From contig JBKECY010000027.1 in assembly GCA_047975025.1 (NCBI GenBank), positions 1 through 58,811 on the forward strand: a stretch of DNA of 58,811 bases, in the 5' to 3' direction. Source of the DNA: JBKECY01 sp047975025. GTDB lineage: Bacteria; Bacillota; Clostridia; Lachnospirales; Lachnospiraceae. The notes below the pieces were generated by a model. The model worked only from the letters and a program-made list of their open reading frames with translations, did not search any database and was not told the DNA's origin. A program made the translations under genes and the position numbers. Positions 42,722 to 50,577 of this stretch are shown in pieces. The stretch's first letter is position 1, and each line of letters starts with the position of its first letter.

Positions 42722-42880
42722 TTATTTTGGAACTGCTTCGTCATTGCAGCCGGTACTTGAACATCCGCTGCAACCACAGCTACAACCGACTTCGCCGCGT
42801 TTGCGTCTGCGTACCCAGTACGTAATCACACCGGCAATAGCAAGTACCAGTATTGCTATAATTATGATATTACCTAACAT
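42722..42880 (-). CDS. FeoB-associated Cys-rich membrane protein
   Basis: A 52-residue protein with one membrane helix (MLGNIIIIAILVLAIAGVITYW), a basic RRRKRG stretch and a cysteine cluster GCSCGCSGCSSTGC. This is the small FeoB-associated family of Clostridia, thought to help iron transfer at FeoB. GGAGGTGTGAACG precedes the ATG. It lies 36 bases after feoB. Confidence 0.88.
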   Translation of the reverse strand: MLGNIIIIAILVLAIAGVITYWVRRRKRGEVGCSCGCSGCSSTGCNDEAVPK

Positions 42881-42915
42881 CGTTCACACCTCCTTGTTGG
42901 GTGCTAAAACTTACA

Positions 42916-44970
42916 TTATAAACCATATATCAGCAACGCAATGCGATATACGATGAACGCAACCACATACGCAGTGATCATTTGATATGCGATGGCACGC
43001 AAAGTCCATTTCCATGAACCCATCTCACGTTTGATCGCACCGACAGCTGCAAAGCAAGGCATACACAATAAGTTAAATGCCATATAGGACCATGCCGAAG
43101 CAAGGTTAAATACATCTTTGATAGCCGGAAGTGACTGCTCACCGGCAGATACTGCCTCAACCACTTCATCTGACACACCTCCGAAGAGCTGTCCAAAGGT
43201 TGCCACGATATTTTCTTTTGCAATCCAGCCTGTAACTACACCAACGCTGGCTCTCCAATCAGCAAATCCAAGCGGTACAAAGATGACTTTGATAAAGTTA
43301 CCGATAGATGCCAGGAAGCTGTCTTCCATATCTACCATTCCGCTGAAGTTGAAGCTGGACAGGAACCAGATCAAAATGGTAGCAGCGAAGATAACTGTAC
43401 CGGCTTTGATTGCAAAGCCTTTGACTTTTTCCCATGCATGGATCAATACACTTTTAATCGTTGGTAAACGATATTGCGGAAGCTCCATGATAAAGTTAGA
43501 GTTCTGGTCACCTTTGATCAGCTTACCAAGAATAAAAGCTGACAGGATTGCAACCAGCACACCAATCATATAAATTGTAAACAACACTTGTGTTCTGTTG
43601 GAGCTGGAGAACAGGGTTCCAACGAACATCAGGTAAATCGGCAATTTTGCACCGCATGACATAAACGGCGTTATCATCATGGTGATTTTTCTGTCTTTTT
43701 CATTCTCCAGCGTACGGGATGCCATAAGCGCCGGTACCGAGCAGCCAAATCCCATAAGAAGCGGGATAAAGGAACGTCCGGAAAGTCCGAAATGACGGAA
43801 AATACGGTCCATAACGAAAGCGACACGAGCCATGTAACCACTGTCTTCCAAGAAAGACAGAAGTAAGAACAATACAAGTACCAATGGCAGGAATCCGATA
43901 ACGGCGCCAATACCATCCATACAACTAAGAACCAGAGCATGCAGCCATTCAAATGTGCCAATTGCTCCTAATCCTGCATCTACTACGCCTGTCAGCCAGC
44001 CCCAGAAAGTTTCTGTCAGACCAGCCAGCCATACACCCGGACTTGGAAGACCTGGGATGAACAAAAAGCTCTCACTAAATGTAGCGGCAAACAGGATATA
44101 CATAATAACTGCAAAAATCGGCAATGCCAGAAAACGGTTCGTCAGGATTTTGTCCAGTTTATCTGATTTGGTCACGACATGCCCCTGTGAACCCTTTTTA
44201 ACTGCCTGTCCTGTTATTTTTCCAATAAATTTATAACGAAGATCTGCAATAACTGTATCGTAGTCTTCTTTGCGTGCTGCCTGTGCCTTGTCAATTATGG
44301 CTTTCGCAGCCGCTGCCTGGTCTGCACTTAAGGACTGTCTGACCAGATCATCGCCTTCTACCAGCTTGATTGCAGCCCACTCTTTTTCATATTCGTTAGC
44401 AATGGTCAGTGTGTCTTTGATTTCAGCAATCAGATGATTGATGTCATCATCATAGATATCCAGCTTATCCGGAATTTTTTTCGTCTGAGCCACTTTTGAA
44501 GTAGCGTCCATTAATTCGTGAATTCCTTTGCCGACACGTGCTACAATCGGTACCACCGGTACACCCAGCAGCTTGGAAAGCTTGTCAATATCTATTTTAT
44601 CGCCTTTGGCCGCCACTTCATCCATCATGTTAAGTGCCACGACGGTCGGAATGCCAGTCTCAAGAATCTGAAGTGTAAGGTAGAGGTTTCTCTCGATACT
44701 CGTACCGTCCACGATATTAATTACAACATCAGGTCTTTCTTTAACAATATAATCTCTGGCAACAATTTCCTCTGTGGAATAAGGGGATAGTGAATATGTT
44801 CCTGGTAAATCAAGCAGACGAAGCTCTTTGTTCCTTTTGTAGAGACCCTCTTTTTTGTCAACAGTTACGCCCGGCCAGTTACCTACGTGCTGTTTGGAAC
44901 CTGTCAAATCGTTAAATAGCGTTGTTTTCCCACTGTTCGGGTTACCGGCTAATGCTACTGTGTAAGCCAT
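42916..44970 (-). CDS. feoB: Ferrous iron transporter FeoB
   Basis: A 684-residue membrane GTPase that imports Fe(II). N-terminal G domain: GNPNSGKTT (G1), VTVDKKEG, LPGTYSLSPYS (G3), NMMDE (G4). The helical linker follows, then two gate segments with conserved cysteines (FGCSVPALMASRT and FMSCGAKLPIYL) and WIAKENIVATFGQL in the second half. GAGGAGG precedes the ATG at 44970. Between two feoA genes and the Cys-rich partner. Confidence 0.96.
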   Translation of the reverse strand: MAYTVALAGNPNSGKTTLFNDLTGSKQHVGNWPGVTVDKKEGLYKRNKELRLLDLPGTYSLSPYSTEEIVARDYIVKERPDVVINIVDGTSIERNLYLTLQILETGIPTVVALNMMDEVAAKGDKIDIDKLSKLLGVPVVPIVARVGKGIHELMDATSKVAQTKKIPDKLDIYDDDINHLIAEIKDTLTIANEYEKEWAAIKLVEGDDLVRQSLSADQAAAAKAIIDKAQAARKEDYDTVIADLRYKFIGKITGQAVKKGSQGHVVTKSDKLDKILTNRFLALPIFAVIMYILFAATFSESFLFIPGLPSPGVWLAGLTETFWGWLTGVVDAGLGAIGTFEWLHALVLSCMDGIGAVIGFLPLVLVLFLLLSFLEDSGYMARVAFVMDRIFRHFGLSGRSFIPLLMGFGCSVPALMASRTLENEKDRKITMMITPFMSCGAKLPIYLMFVGTLFSSSNRTQVLFTIYMIGVLVAILSAFILGKLIKGDQNSNFIMELPQYRLPTIKSVLIHAWEKVKGFAIKAGTVIFAATILIWFLSSFNFSGMVDMEDSFLASIGNFIKVIFVPLGFADWRASVGVVTGWIAKENIVATFGQLFGGVSDEVVEAVSAGEQSLPAIKDVFNLASAWSYMAFNLLCMPCFAAVGAIKREMGSWKWTLRAIAYQMITAYVVAFIVYRIALLIYGL

Positions 44971-45046
44971 GTTTCTCCTCCTCATTTTTTCTAGGTTAGT
45001 TCAAGCTAATCATTGGGGCAAAAAAAATTCGAGTCCCCCTCGATGA

Positions 45047-45265
45047 TTATTGTACTTCAATCTGGGCTGCATCAGCTTTACGCAGACTCAATTCATAACC
45101 GCGAACATTAACTTCGATCGGGTCTCCCAGTGGTGCCACCTTAATTACCTTGATTGTCACTCCCGGTGTAACTCCCATCTCCATAATACGACGCTTCGCC
45201 GGACCGCTGTCTCCAATGGACGTAACAGTCGCACTCTGTCCAGGCTTCAGATCTCTTAGTGTCAT
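45047..45265 (-). CDS. feoA: FeoA family protein (second copy)
   Basis: A 72-residue SH3-like FeoA: MTLRDLKPGQSATVTSIGDSG, RRIMEMGVTPGVTIKVI, APLGDPIEVNVRGYELSLRKADA. FeoA helps FeoB, perhaps by binding its cytoplasmic part. It follows the first copy by twelve bases. Confidence 0.92.
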   Translation of the reverse strand: MTLRDLKPGQSATVTSIGDSGPAKRRIMEMGVTPGVTIKVIKVAPLGDPIEVNVRGYELSLRKADAAQIEVQ

Positions 45266-45277
45266 TTCGACTCCTCC

Positions 45278-45490
45278 TTATGCTACTAGAATTTGCATTG
45301 CAAGTCCTCGGTTCAAAGCAACCCGGACACCCTTAACAACTAAGATCATCCCACTTGCGTTCTCTCCAACCACTCTCACAGACTCACCTTTGATAAAACC
45401 CATGTCATGTAAATGCTGCTTTAACTCATCTTTGACATGAAGCTCAGTTATTACCCTTGTCTCTCCAACTCCGACCATTGCCAGTGCCAT
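45278..45490 (-). CDS. FeoA family protein (first copy)
   Basis: A 70-residue SH3-like protein: LHDMGFIKGESVRVVGENASGMILVVKGVRVALNRGLAMQIL in two adjacent blocks, with ELHVKDELKQH before it. It is shorter in the RGYELSLR region than the second copy, and the two share little sequence, so they may have separate roles. First gene of the feo operon, with AGGAGG before its start. Confidence 0.88.
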   Translation of the reverse strand: MALAMVGVGETRVITELHVKDELKQHLHDMGFIKGESVRVVGENASGMILVVKGVRVALNRGLAMQILVA

Positions 45491-45531
45491 AATAATTCCT
45501 CCTTATAACAAATGAAGTACTCATAACACTA

Positions 45532-45584
45532 TGAGAATAACTATCACTTAAGTCAATTATATTAGCTATAGCTAACTATGTCAA
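45532..45584 (-). promoter_or_regulatory. feo operon promoter with DtxR-like palindrome and Fur-like box
   Basis: TTGACA (45579-45584) and TATAAT (45556-45561) are 17 bases apart. A perfect 14-base palindrome TTAGCTATAGCTAA (45562-45575) fills the spacer and is the shape of a DtxR-family operator. Just downstream of the start site lies TGATAGTTATTCTCA on the minus strand (45532-45546), a 7-1-7 inverted repeat with one mismatch per half to the Fur consensus TGATAAT-N-ATTATCA. Both fit iron repression. Confidence 0.75.
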
Positions 45585-45621
45585 GCATTTTTCAGTGACA
45601 ATCACGTTTTTGCAGCTGATT

Positions 45622-46161
45622 CTACGGCATCTTCAGATATCGATACTTTACAAATGCCAGCGTTTTGCGCTCGCCCCATTTTGCCAGCATACGCAGCAGC
45701 CCTTCCAGTTCTCTGGATGTATCCGGATGGATGAACCATATGGCATCTTTGCCCGCCAGGAAGTATTTCAGCGGTGACTGGTCCGTATAAGCCTCTCCCT
45801 CATAGTTTCTGGACGCACTGATTCTGTCAATCAGCATCTCCGCCACATAGCGGCGCGGCATCTTCACACCGGCAATTACGTTCTTGGCACCCGGCTGGTA
45901 ATCGACCCAATGTTCGAAATGATGTTTATTGCGGCCTTTATGATGCAGCCAGGAGGTCGACACCCCGGTAAACTCACGTTCTGCATTGTTCGGGCTTCGC
46001 GTCCCCTGATAGTATTTGGCTCCTATGATGAACTCTGCCGGCGAGTACTTTGAGAGATCATGCAGAAGTCCCTGCGAGTACAGTCCTACCGAAAAGCAAT
46101 AGTTCATGACCATGAGCTTGTGTTTTGTAATTGTAATAAAGTGTTTTATCGGATGCATCAT
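45622..46161 (-). CDS. DUF5662 family protein
   Basis: A 179-residue protein: HFITITKHKLMVMNYCFSVGL, GLLHDLSKYSPAEF (HD-like pair), the His-rich WLHHKGRNKHHFEHW, KMPRRYVAEMLIDRISA and YTDQSPLKYF. It matches the DUF5662 family, common in Firmicutes and phages; the His/Asp pattern suggests a metal-binding HD-type site, function unknown. Starts after GGAG overlapping the end of the GlgX-like gene. Confidence 0.85.
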   Translation of the reverse strand: MMHPIKHFITITKHKLMVMNYCFSVGLYSQGLLHDLSKYSPAEFIIGAKYYQGTRSPNNAEREFTGVSTSWLHHKGRNKHHFEHWVDYQPGAKNVIAGVKMPRRYVAEMLIDRISASRNYEGEAYTDQSPLKYFLAGKDAIWFIHPDTSRELEGLLRMLAKWGERKTLAFVKYRYLKMP

Positions 46162-46171
46162 TTACTTTCTC

Positions 46172-48013
46172 CTATTCATCAGTTCCAATCAGAATCATGA
46201 TGGAACGCCCTGCAATCTGAAGCACTCTTTGGTCTGCCAGCGGCAGTGCATCGGACTGTGACCAGCTGCCGTCGCGCTGCTGTGTATCTGTCAAAAGTTT
46301 CCAGCTCTGCCCGGCTGGCAGTGTGGGAAGTGCTAATTCCTGCTCCTCCCAATAAAAATTATATCCCACATATAAAAAGATATCAGACTGTGCTTTATTT
46401 TCAAGTGCATAGGTACCGCAGTACATAATACCGGCCTGCCGCTGCATATCATCAAACGGTGCGTACCATGCCCGGCTGCTGTGGTAAGAAATATCCGGAT
46501 ACCCAATCGCCAGATAATCCATTCCCCGCAGCTCTTTGTCCATGTGCAGGATTGGATGAAGCGATCTGAATTTAATGGCATCCCGGACAAATTCACGAAG
46601 GTCTTTGTTTCTCCTATACCCTGACCAGTCGGTCCATCCTGTCTCATTATCCTGGCAATACGCGTTATTATTCCCTTGCTGCGAATTCCCAAACTCATCG
46701 CCTGCATATAACAGCGGCACACCTTGGCTAAGCAGCATGAACAGGAACGCATTCTTCATCTGTTTCTTGCGCAGCCGCTTGACGCCCAGCTTTTTCGTTT
46801 CGCCTTCCTGTCCGCAGTTCCATGAGTAATTCCAGGTTCGCCCATCCTCGTTCTTCTGTCCGTTCGCTTCATTATGTTTGTAATCGTAGGATACCAGATC
46901 CGCCAGTGTGAAGCCATCATGGTTCGTCACATAATTGATGACCGCATGTGTGCCCGGATGATAGCGTACCCTGCGGACTGCCGCCGCCAGTGTACCCTCA
47001 TCACTTTTCAGAAACTTACGAATATCCGTCATGAAGCCTTCATTATACTCTGCGACCAACGGGTTGCGTACATCTCCCACATCCTGCAGCAGCAGTTTGC
47101 TTCGCTTCAGGAGCGGGTCACGTAAGAGCACATCACTTCGCACCCCCGCTCCCAGCAGATGAAACCCATCTACATGATATTCTCTCACCCAGAAACGCAG
47201 CACGTCCATAACCGAATACACATTCATCTCTTCCGGGAAATAGAACTCCATGACGCACTCAAGACCTGCCTTGTGCAGTGCCCGGATCATCATCTTGAAT
47301 TCCGTTTCCGGGGATTGTGTCGCACAATACGCGCGCTTGGGTGCAAAATAGGCGGCCTGCGTGTAACCCCAGTAGTTGAGCCGGGAAAGACCGGGCTTCT
47401 TATAAGAGAAGGTCTTCGTCTGTTCGTCCACAGCATTAAGTTCATCAAACTCATAAGCGGGCATAAGTTCCAGCGTCGTAATGCCCAGATCTGTCAGATA
47501 CGGAATTTTTTCCACCAGCCCTGCATAGGTTCCCCGCTCTCTTACTTTGGAGGACGGGTGCCGGGTAAACCCACGTACATGCAATTTGTACATGATGACA
47601 TCTTCGAATGGCAGCTCCAGTGGCGCATCCTGCTGCCAATCGAACTGGGATTGCAAAAGCGGCGTGGCGCGGTACAAAAGCTCCGTTTCTTTTTGCCAGA
47701 CCTCACCAAACAAAGGCCGCGCGCTAAACGCACGAGCATAAGGATCCGCAAGCAGACATCCGTCCAGCTGCCAGCAGTATTCCCAGTCTTCTCCTGAAAG
47801 CTCCAAAAGGACCGCCACAACATAGCCCAGCCAGAAGCTGTCATCCAACGGGATACATTGTACCGGATTTTTTTCCCCAGCGTGATACAAGAGCAGAGAT
47901 ACCTCTGCCCTGTTCTCAAGCGGCAGACAGAAATTATAGCCCGTTTCCTGTCTGGTCACTCCAAATCTTGTAGGATCACCTTTTCGTATCTGCGTATCTG
48001 TACATTTGTCTAT
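46172..48013 (-). CDS. GlgX/isoamylase-like GH13 protein, probable pseudo-enzyme
   Basis: A 595 to 613-residue protein with an N-terminal CBM48-like domain and a GH13 barrel of the GlgX/isoamylase branch (FTRHPSSKVRERGTYAG, INYVTNHDGFTLADLVSYD, HNEANGQKNEDG, MLLSQGVPLLYAGDEFG, NNNAYCQDNETGWTDW). The nucleophile motif, normally DGFRFD, reads DGFHLLG, and the acid/base Glu segment reads LLLQDVGD, so both catalytic carboxylates seem absent while the NHD aspartate is kept. The first normal start is a GTG at 47959 with no spaced ribosome site; AAGGAGG (48022-48028) stands before in-frame ATC/ATA codons (48011-48016) and the homologous N-terminal RKGDPTRFG, so a rare start may be used. Taken here from the ATA. 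Confidence 0.75.
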   Translation of the reverse strand: MDKCTDTQIRKGDPTRFGVTRQETGYNFCLPLENRAEVSLLLYHAGEKNPVQCIPLDDSFWLGYVVAVLLELSGEDWEYCWQLDGCLLADPYARAFSARPLFGEVWQKETELLYRATPLLQSQFDWQQDAPLELPFEDVIMYKLHVRGFTRHPSSKVRERGTYAGLVEKIPYLTDLGITTLELMPAYEFDELNAVDEQTKTFSYKKPGLSRLNYWGYTQAAYFAPKRAYCATQSPETEFKMMIRALHKAGLECVMEFYFPEEMNVYSVMDVLRFWVREYHVDGFHLLGAGVRSDVLLRDPLLKRSKLLLQDVGDVRNPLVAEYNEGFMTDIRKFLKSDEGTLAAAVRRVRYHPGTHAVINYVTNHDGFTLADLVSYDYKHNEANGQKNEDGRTWNYSWNCGQEGETKKLGVKRLRKKQMKNAFLFMLLSQGVPLLYAGDEFGNSQQGNNNAYCQDNETGWTDWSGYRRNKDLREFVRDAIKFRSLHPILHMDKELRGMDYLAIGYPDISYHSSRAWYAPFDDMQRQAGIMYCGTYALENKAQSDIFLYVGYNFYWEEQELALPTLPAGQSWKLLTDTQQRDGSWSQSDALPLADQRVLQIAGRSIMILIGTDE

Positions 48014-48072
48014 GATGGTGCCCTCCTTATTGTCATACTATGTACGTTCACATGTGACGTTTTGCTGCGTCC

Positions 48073-48828
48073 CTATATATTCAATACAAGTTCGATTGGA
48101 CAATGGTCAGAGCCGAGAATATCGGCATGGATTTTCGACTCACCAAGCGCTTCTGTCAGACTTTCGGAAACACAGAAATAGTCAATTCTCCATCCTGCAT
48201 TCTTGGCACGTGCTGAAAAGCGGTACGACCACCATGTATAGGCACCTTCCAACGAGGGATAAAAATAACGGAACGTATCTACAAATCCGGCCTCTAAAAG
48301 GCGGGTGAACGCTTCTCTCTCCTCATCCGTAAACCCGGGGTTCTTGCGATTGGACTTCGGGTTCTTCAGATCAATCTCCGTATGAGCCACATTCAGATCA
48401 CCGCAGAATACGACGGGTTTGGTCTCTTCCAGTGATTTGAGATAGCGGCAAAAGTCCTGCTCCCACTGCATCCGGTAGTCTAAGCGCAGCAGCTCCTGCT
48501 TGGAATTCGGCGTATACACCGTCACCAGATAGAACTTGGGGAATTCCAGTGTAATGACCCTGCCTTCGTCATCATGCTCCTCCATACCGATTCCATAGGA
48601 TACAGATAACGGCTCTTCCTTCGAGAAAACAGCGGTACCGGAATACCCCTTTCTCTTAGCATAATTCCAATATTGATGATATCCCGGAAGTGCAAGCTCT
48701 ACCTGCCCCTCCTGGCATTTACTCTCCTGTATACAAAATAAATCTGCATCCACGCTGTCAAAAAAGTCCTGAAATCCTTTGGACAGGCATGCGCGAATTC
48801 CATTCACATTCCATGAAATACATTTCAT
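48073..48828 (-). CDS. exoA: Exodeoxyribonuclease III / AP endonuclease
   Basis: A 251-residue Xth/ExoA enzyme of base-excision repair, cutting at abasic sites. Motifs: SWNVNGIRA, CIQESKCQ (metal Glu), GYSGTAVF, GDLNVAHTEIDL, NAGWRIDYF and GSDHCPIEL (catalytic His). Starts after GAGGAGAACG. Confidence 0.96.
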   Translation of the reverse strand: MKCISWNVNGIRACLSKGFQDFFDSVDADLFCIQESKCQEGQVELALPGYHQYWNYAKRKGYSGTAVFSKEEPLSVSYGIGMEEHDDEGRVITLEFPKFYLVTVYTPNSKQELLRLDYRMQWEQDFCRYLKSLEETKPVVFCGDLNVAHTEIDLKNPKSNRKNPGFTDEEREAFTRLLEAGFVDTFRYFYPSLEGAYTWWSYRFSARAKNAGWRIDYFCVSESLTEALGESKIHADILGSDHCPIELVLNI

Positions 48829-48978
48829 ATCGTTCTCCTCTAGCCTTTCATGTTTTCTAGATTATACCGTATTTTTCGGGGAAGCACAATAATGTCTGGG
48901 GAAAGCAATTTGTTTTCTTGCAATCCCAGAGTATATCTGTTAAAGTAGCAGTATACTAATATGAAAGAAGGTATCAAT

Positions 48979-49365
48979 ATGAGTACATTAGATAATAACG
49001 AGCAGGTTCCTCAGAGTACTGCCTGTGATCCGACAGACTGCGCTTCCTGTGGCAGCAACTGTGACAGTTCACAAGACACACCGGGGATGATCACTCTTAC
49101 AATGGATGATGGTACAGATGTAAATTGTGCTATACTGACTATTTTCCCTGTTAATGAAAAAGAATACATTGCTTTGCTTCCTCTGGATGAAAACGGAGAG
49201 AATGAAGATGGAGCGGTTTATCTGTATGCTTTTTCAACAGATGCGAATGAGAATCCGATTCTTGACAACATTGACAGCGATGATGAATATCTGGCTGTAT
49301 CCGATGCATTTGATGTCATTGTACAAAATGCCCAGGCGGCAGAAGAGGCTGGAGAGCCCTTATAA
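48979..49365 (+). CDS. DUF1292 family protein
   Basis: A 128-residue acidic protein: an N-terminal Cys-rich segment ACDPTDCASCGSNCDSS and a DUF1292 domain (MITLTMDDGTDVNCAILTIFPVNEKEYIALLPL, in two blocks, ending YLAVSDAFDVIV). Function unknown; the YrzB-like family is small and widespread in Firmicutes. The four cysteines in front of the domain are unusual and may bind metal. AAGG six bases before the ATG at 48979. One of only a few plus-strand genes here. Confidence 0.85.
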   Translation: MSTLDNNEQVPQSTACDPTDCASCGSNCDSSQDTPGMITLTMDDGTDVNCAILTIFPVNEKEYIALLPLDENGENEDGAVYLYAFSTDANENPILDNIDSDDEYLAVSDAFDVIVQNAQAAEEAGEPL

Positions 49366-49382
49366 GACCGAAGCAATGGAAC

Positions 49383-49412
49383 AGGCGCCCACTTTAAGGG
49401 CGCCTTTCTTAT
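49383..49412 (+). terminator. Terminator after the DUF1292 gene
   Basis: A perfect eight-pair stem AGGCGCCC / GGGCGCCT followed by TTCTTAT on the plus strand. Confidence 0.8.
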
Positions 49413-49418
49413 ATACCT

Positions 49419-49931
49419 CTATTTTGTAGTACTTCCCAAGCCTCCGCTTCTGGCGCTTGTCACTTCATCATCTATCGTAATCCCATATTCCAGGAATATT
49501 CCCTGCATAAATCCCATGCCTTCCGCTACTTCCACTGTCTTATTCTCGTTAGAGTCATTCGTGATTTTAGCAAAAATATGGCCCTCATTGTCCGCATTAA
49601 AGTAATCGCTGTCAATAATACCAACTGTGTTATTCAGCTGCAGGCGGTACTTGAATCCCAATCCGCTTCTGGGGTAACAGGTAAGTACCCAGCCCTCTTC
49701 CATAGATACTCTGATTCCTGTGGGAATCTTGATTGTCTGCTGCGGGGCCAATGTAAAGGCAAGCGGTGAGAAGAAATCGTAGCCTGCGCTTCCGACAGTG
49801 GCTCTCTTAGGAAGCTTTAAGGTATCATAGATTCTCTGAATATCTGTGTGGTCAGCCGTAGGAAACGAATCCTTCCAGCCCTCTTCAAATTGCTGAAAAC
49901 TAACCTTGTGAAATTTCCCGATTTGTCTCAT
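49419..49931 (-). CDS. dut: dUTP diphosphatase (trimeric dUTPase)
   Basis: A 170-residue dUTPase, keeping uracil out of DNA and giving dUMP. The five motifs are visible: SAGYDFFSP, PRSGLGFK, NTVGIIDSDYFN, GMGFMQGIF and the C-terminal ARSGGLGSTTK. The N-terminal 40 residues extend beyond the usual core. It follows nrdG by 33 bases, grouping two deoxynucleotide genes. Confidence 0.9.
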   Translation of the reverse strand: MRQIGKFHKVSFQQFEEGWKDSFPTADHTDIQRIYDTLKLPKRATVGSAGYDFFSPLAFTLAPQQTIKIPTGIRVSMEEGWVLTCYPRSGLGFKYRLQLNNTVGIIDSDYFNADNEGHIFAKITNDSNENKTVEVAEGMGFMQGIFLEYGITIDDEVTSARSGGLGSTTK

Positions 49932-49963
49932 GTATGTCCTCCTTCTGTCTTCGCAGTGCTTCT

Positions 49964-50458
49964 TTAACTGACTTTATGCAGTACAATTCTGCCTAATTCA
50001 AGTGATACCGGCACATCAATTACCCGCTGGTTACTGCTCCCCACCCAGGGATGCTGTCCGGGATGCATGGCTTCAATGTACTTTCCATCAACCAGAACGT
50101 CCAGATATTTCAGAACTGCCAGCTCTTGAATTTCCTCCCACAGGCTCCCTGTGTATAACCAAAGTGTTTTCTGAGGATAGCGTTCTTTGATTTTCTTTGC
50201 AAAGGACGTGATTTCCTCTACGTTGCTCTCATGCAGTGGATCTCCGCCGCTGAAAGTAATTCCTGAAATATAAGATTTATCAAGCTCTCGGAAGATTTCC
50301 TGCTCCTCTGCTTCTCCAAAGAAAAGCCCGCCTTTCGGGTCCCAGGTAACGGGATTCTGGCAATGGAAGCACCCATGCGAACAACCGGCAACCCACAGCA
50401 CGACACGCAGACCGTCCCCGTTTTTCATATCATCTTTTGTAATATCATGATAGTTCAT
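49964..50458 (-). CDS. nrdG: Anaerobic ribonucleotide reductase activating protein
   Basis: A 165-residue radical SAM activase that places the glycyl radical on NrdD, for deoxynucleotide synthesis without oxygen. The cluster motif is CSHGCFHC (Cys26, Cys30, Cys33), with QNPVTWDPKGG and ISGITFSGGDPLHESN. The ATG at 50458 follows GGAG; the frame is open eight codons up. nrdD is not in the window. Confidence 0.94.
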   Translation of the reverse strand: MNYHDITKDDMKNGDGLRVVLWVAGCSHGCFHCQNPVTWDPKGGLFFGEAEEQEIFRELDKSYISGITFSGGDPLHESNVEEITSFAKKIKERYPQKTLWLYTGSLWEEIQELAVLKYLDVLVDGKYIEAMHPGQHPWVGSSNQRVIDVPVSLELGRIVLHKVS

Positions 50459-50499
50459 CGCATTCTCCTTATACTTTCTCATACCTGCTGCCGGTTATC

Positions 50500-50538
50500 A
50501 AAAAATGCAGACAGCCATTCAGGCACTGTCTGCATTTT
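50500..50538 (-). terminator. Terminator after pnp
   Basis: A 13-pair stem AAAATGCAGACAG / CTGTCTGCATTTT with an 11-base loop, then TTTG on the minus strand. Confidence 0.85.
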
Positions 50539-50577
50539 CTTCGGCTACATTTTACAGGTATGGCTTGCGCAGATACG

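Noticed and set aside
48040..48072. Palindrome TCACATGTGA near the exoA stop as terminator or CRP site
   Set aside because: The stem is too short, has no U-run, and CRP-type control is not expected here.
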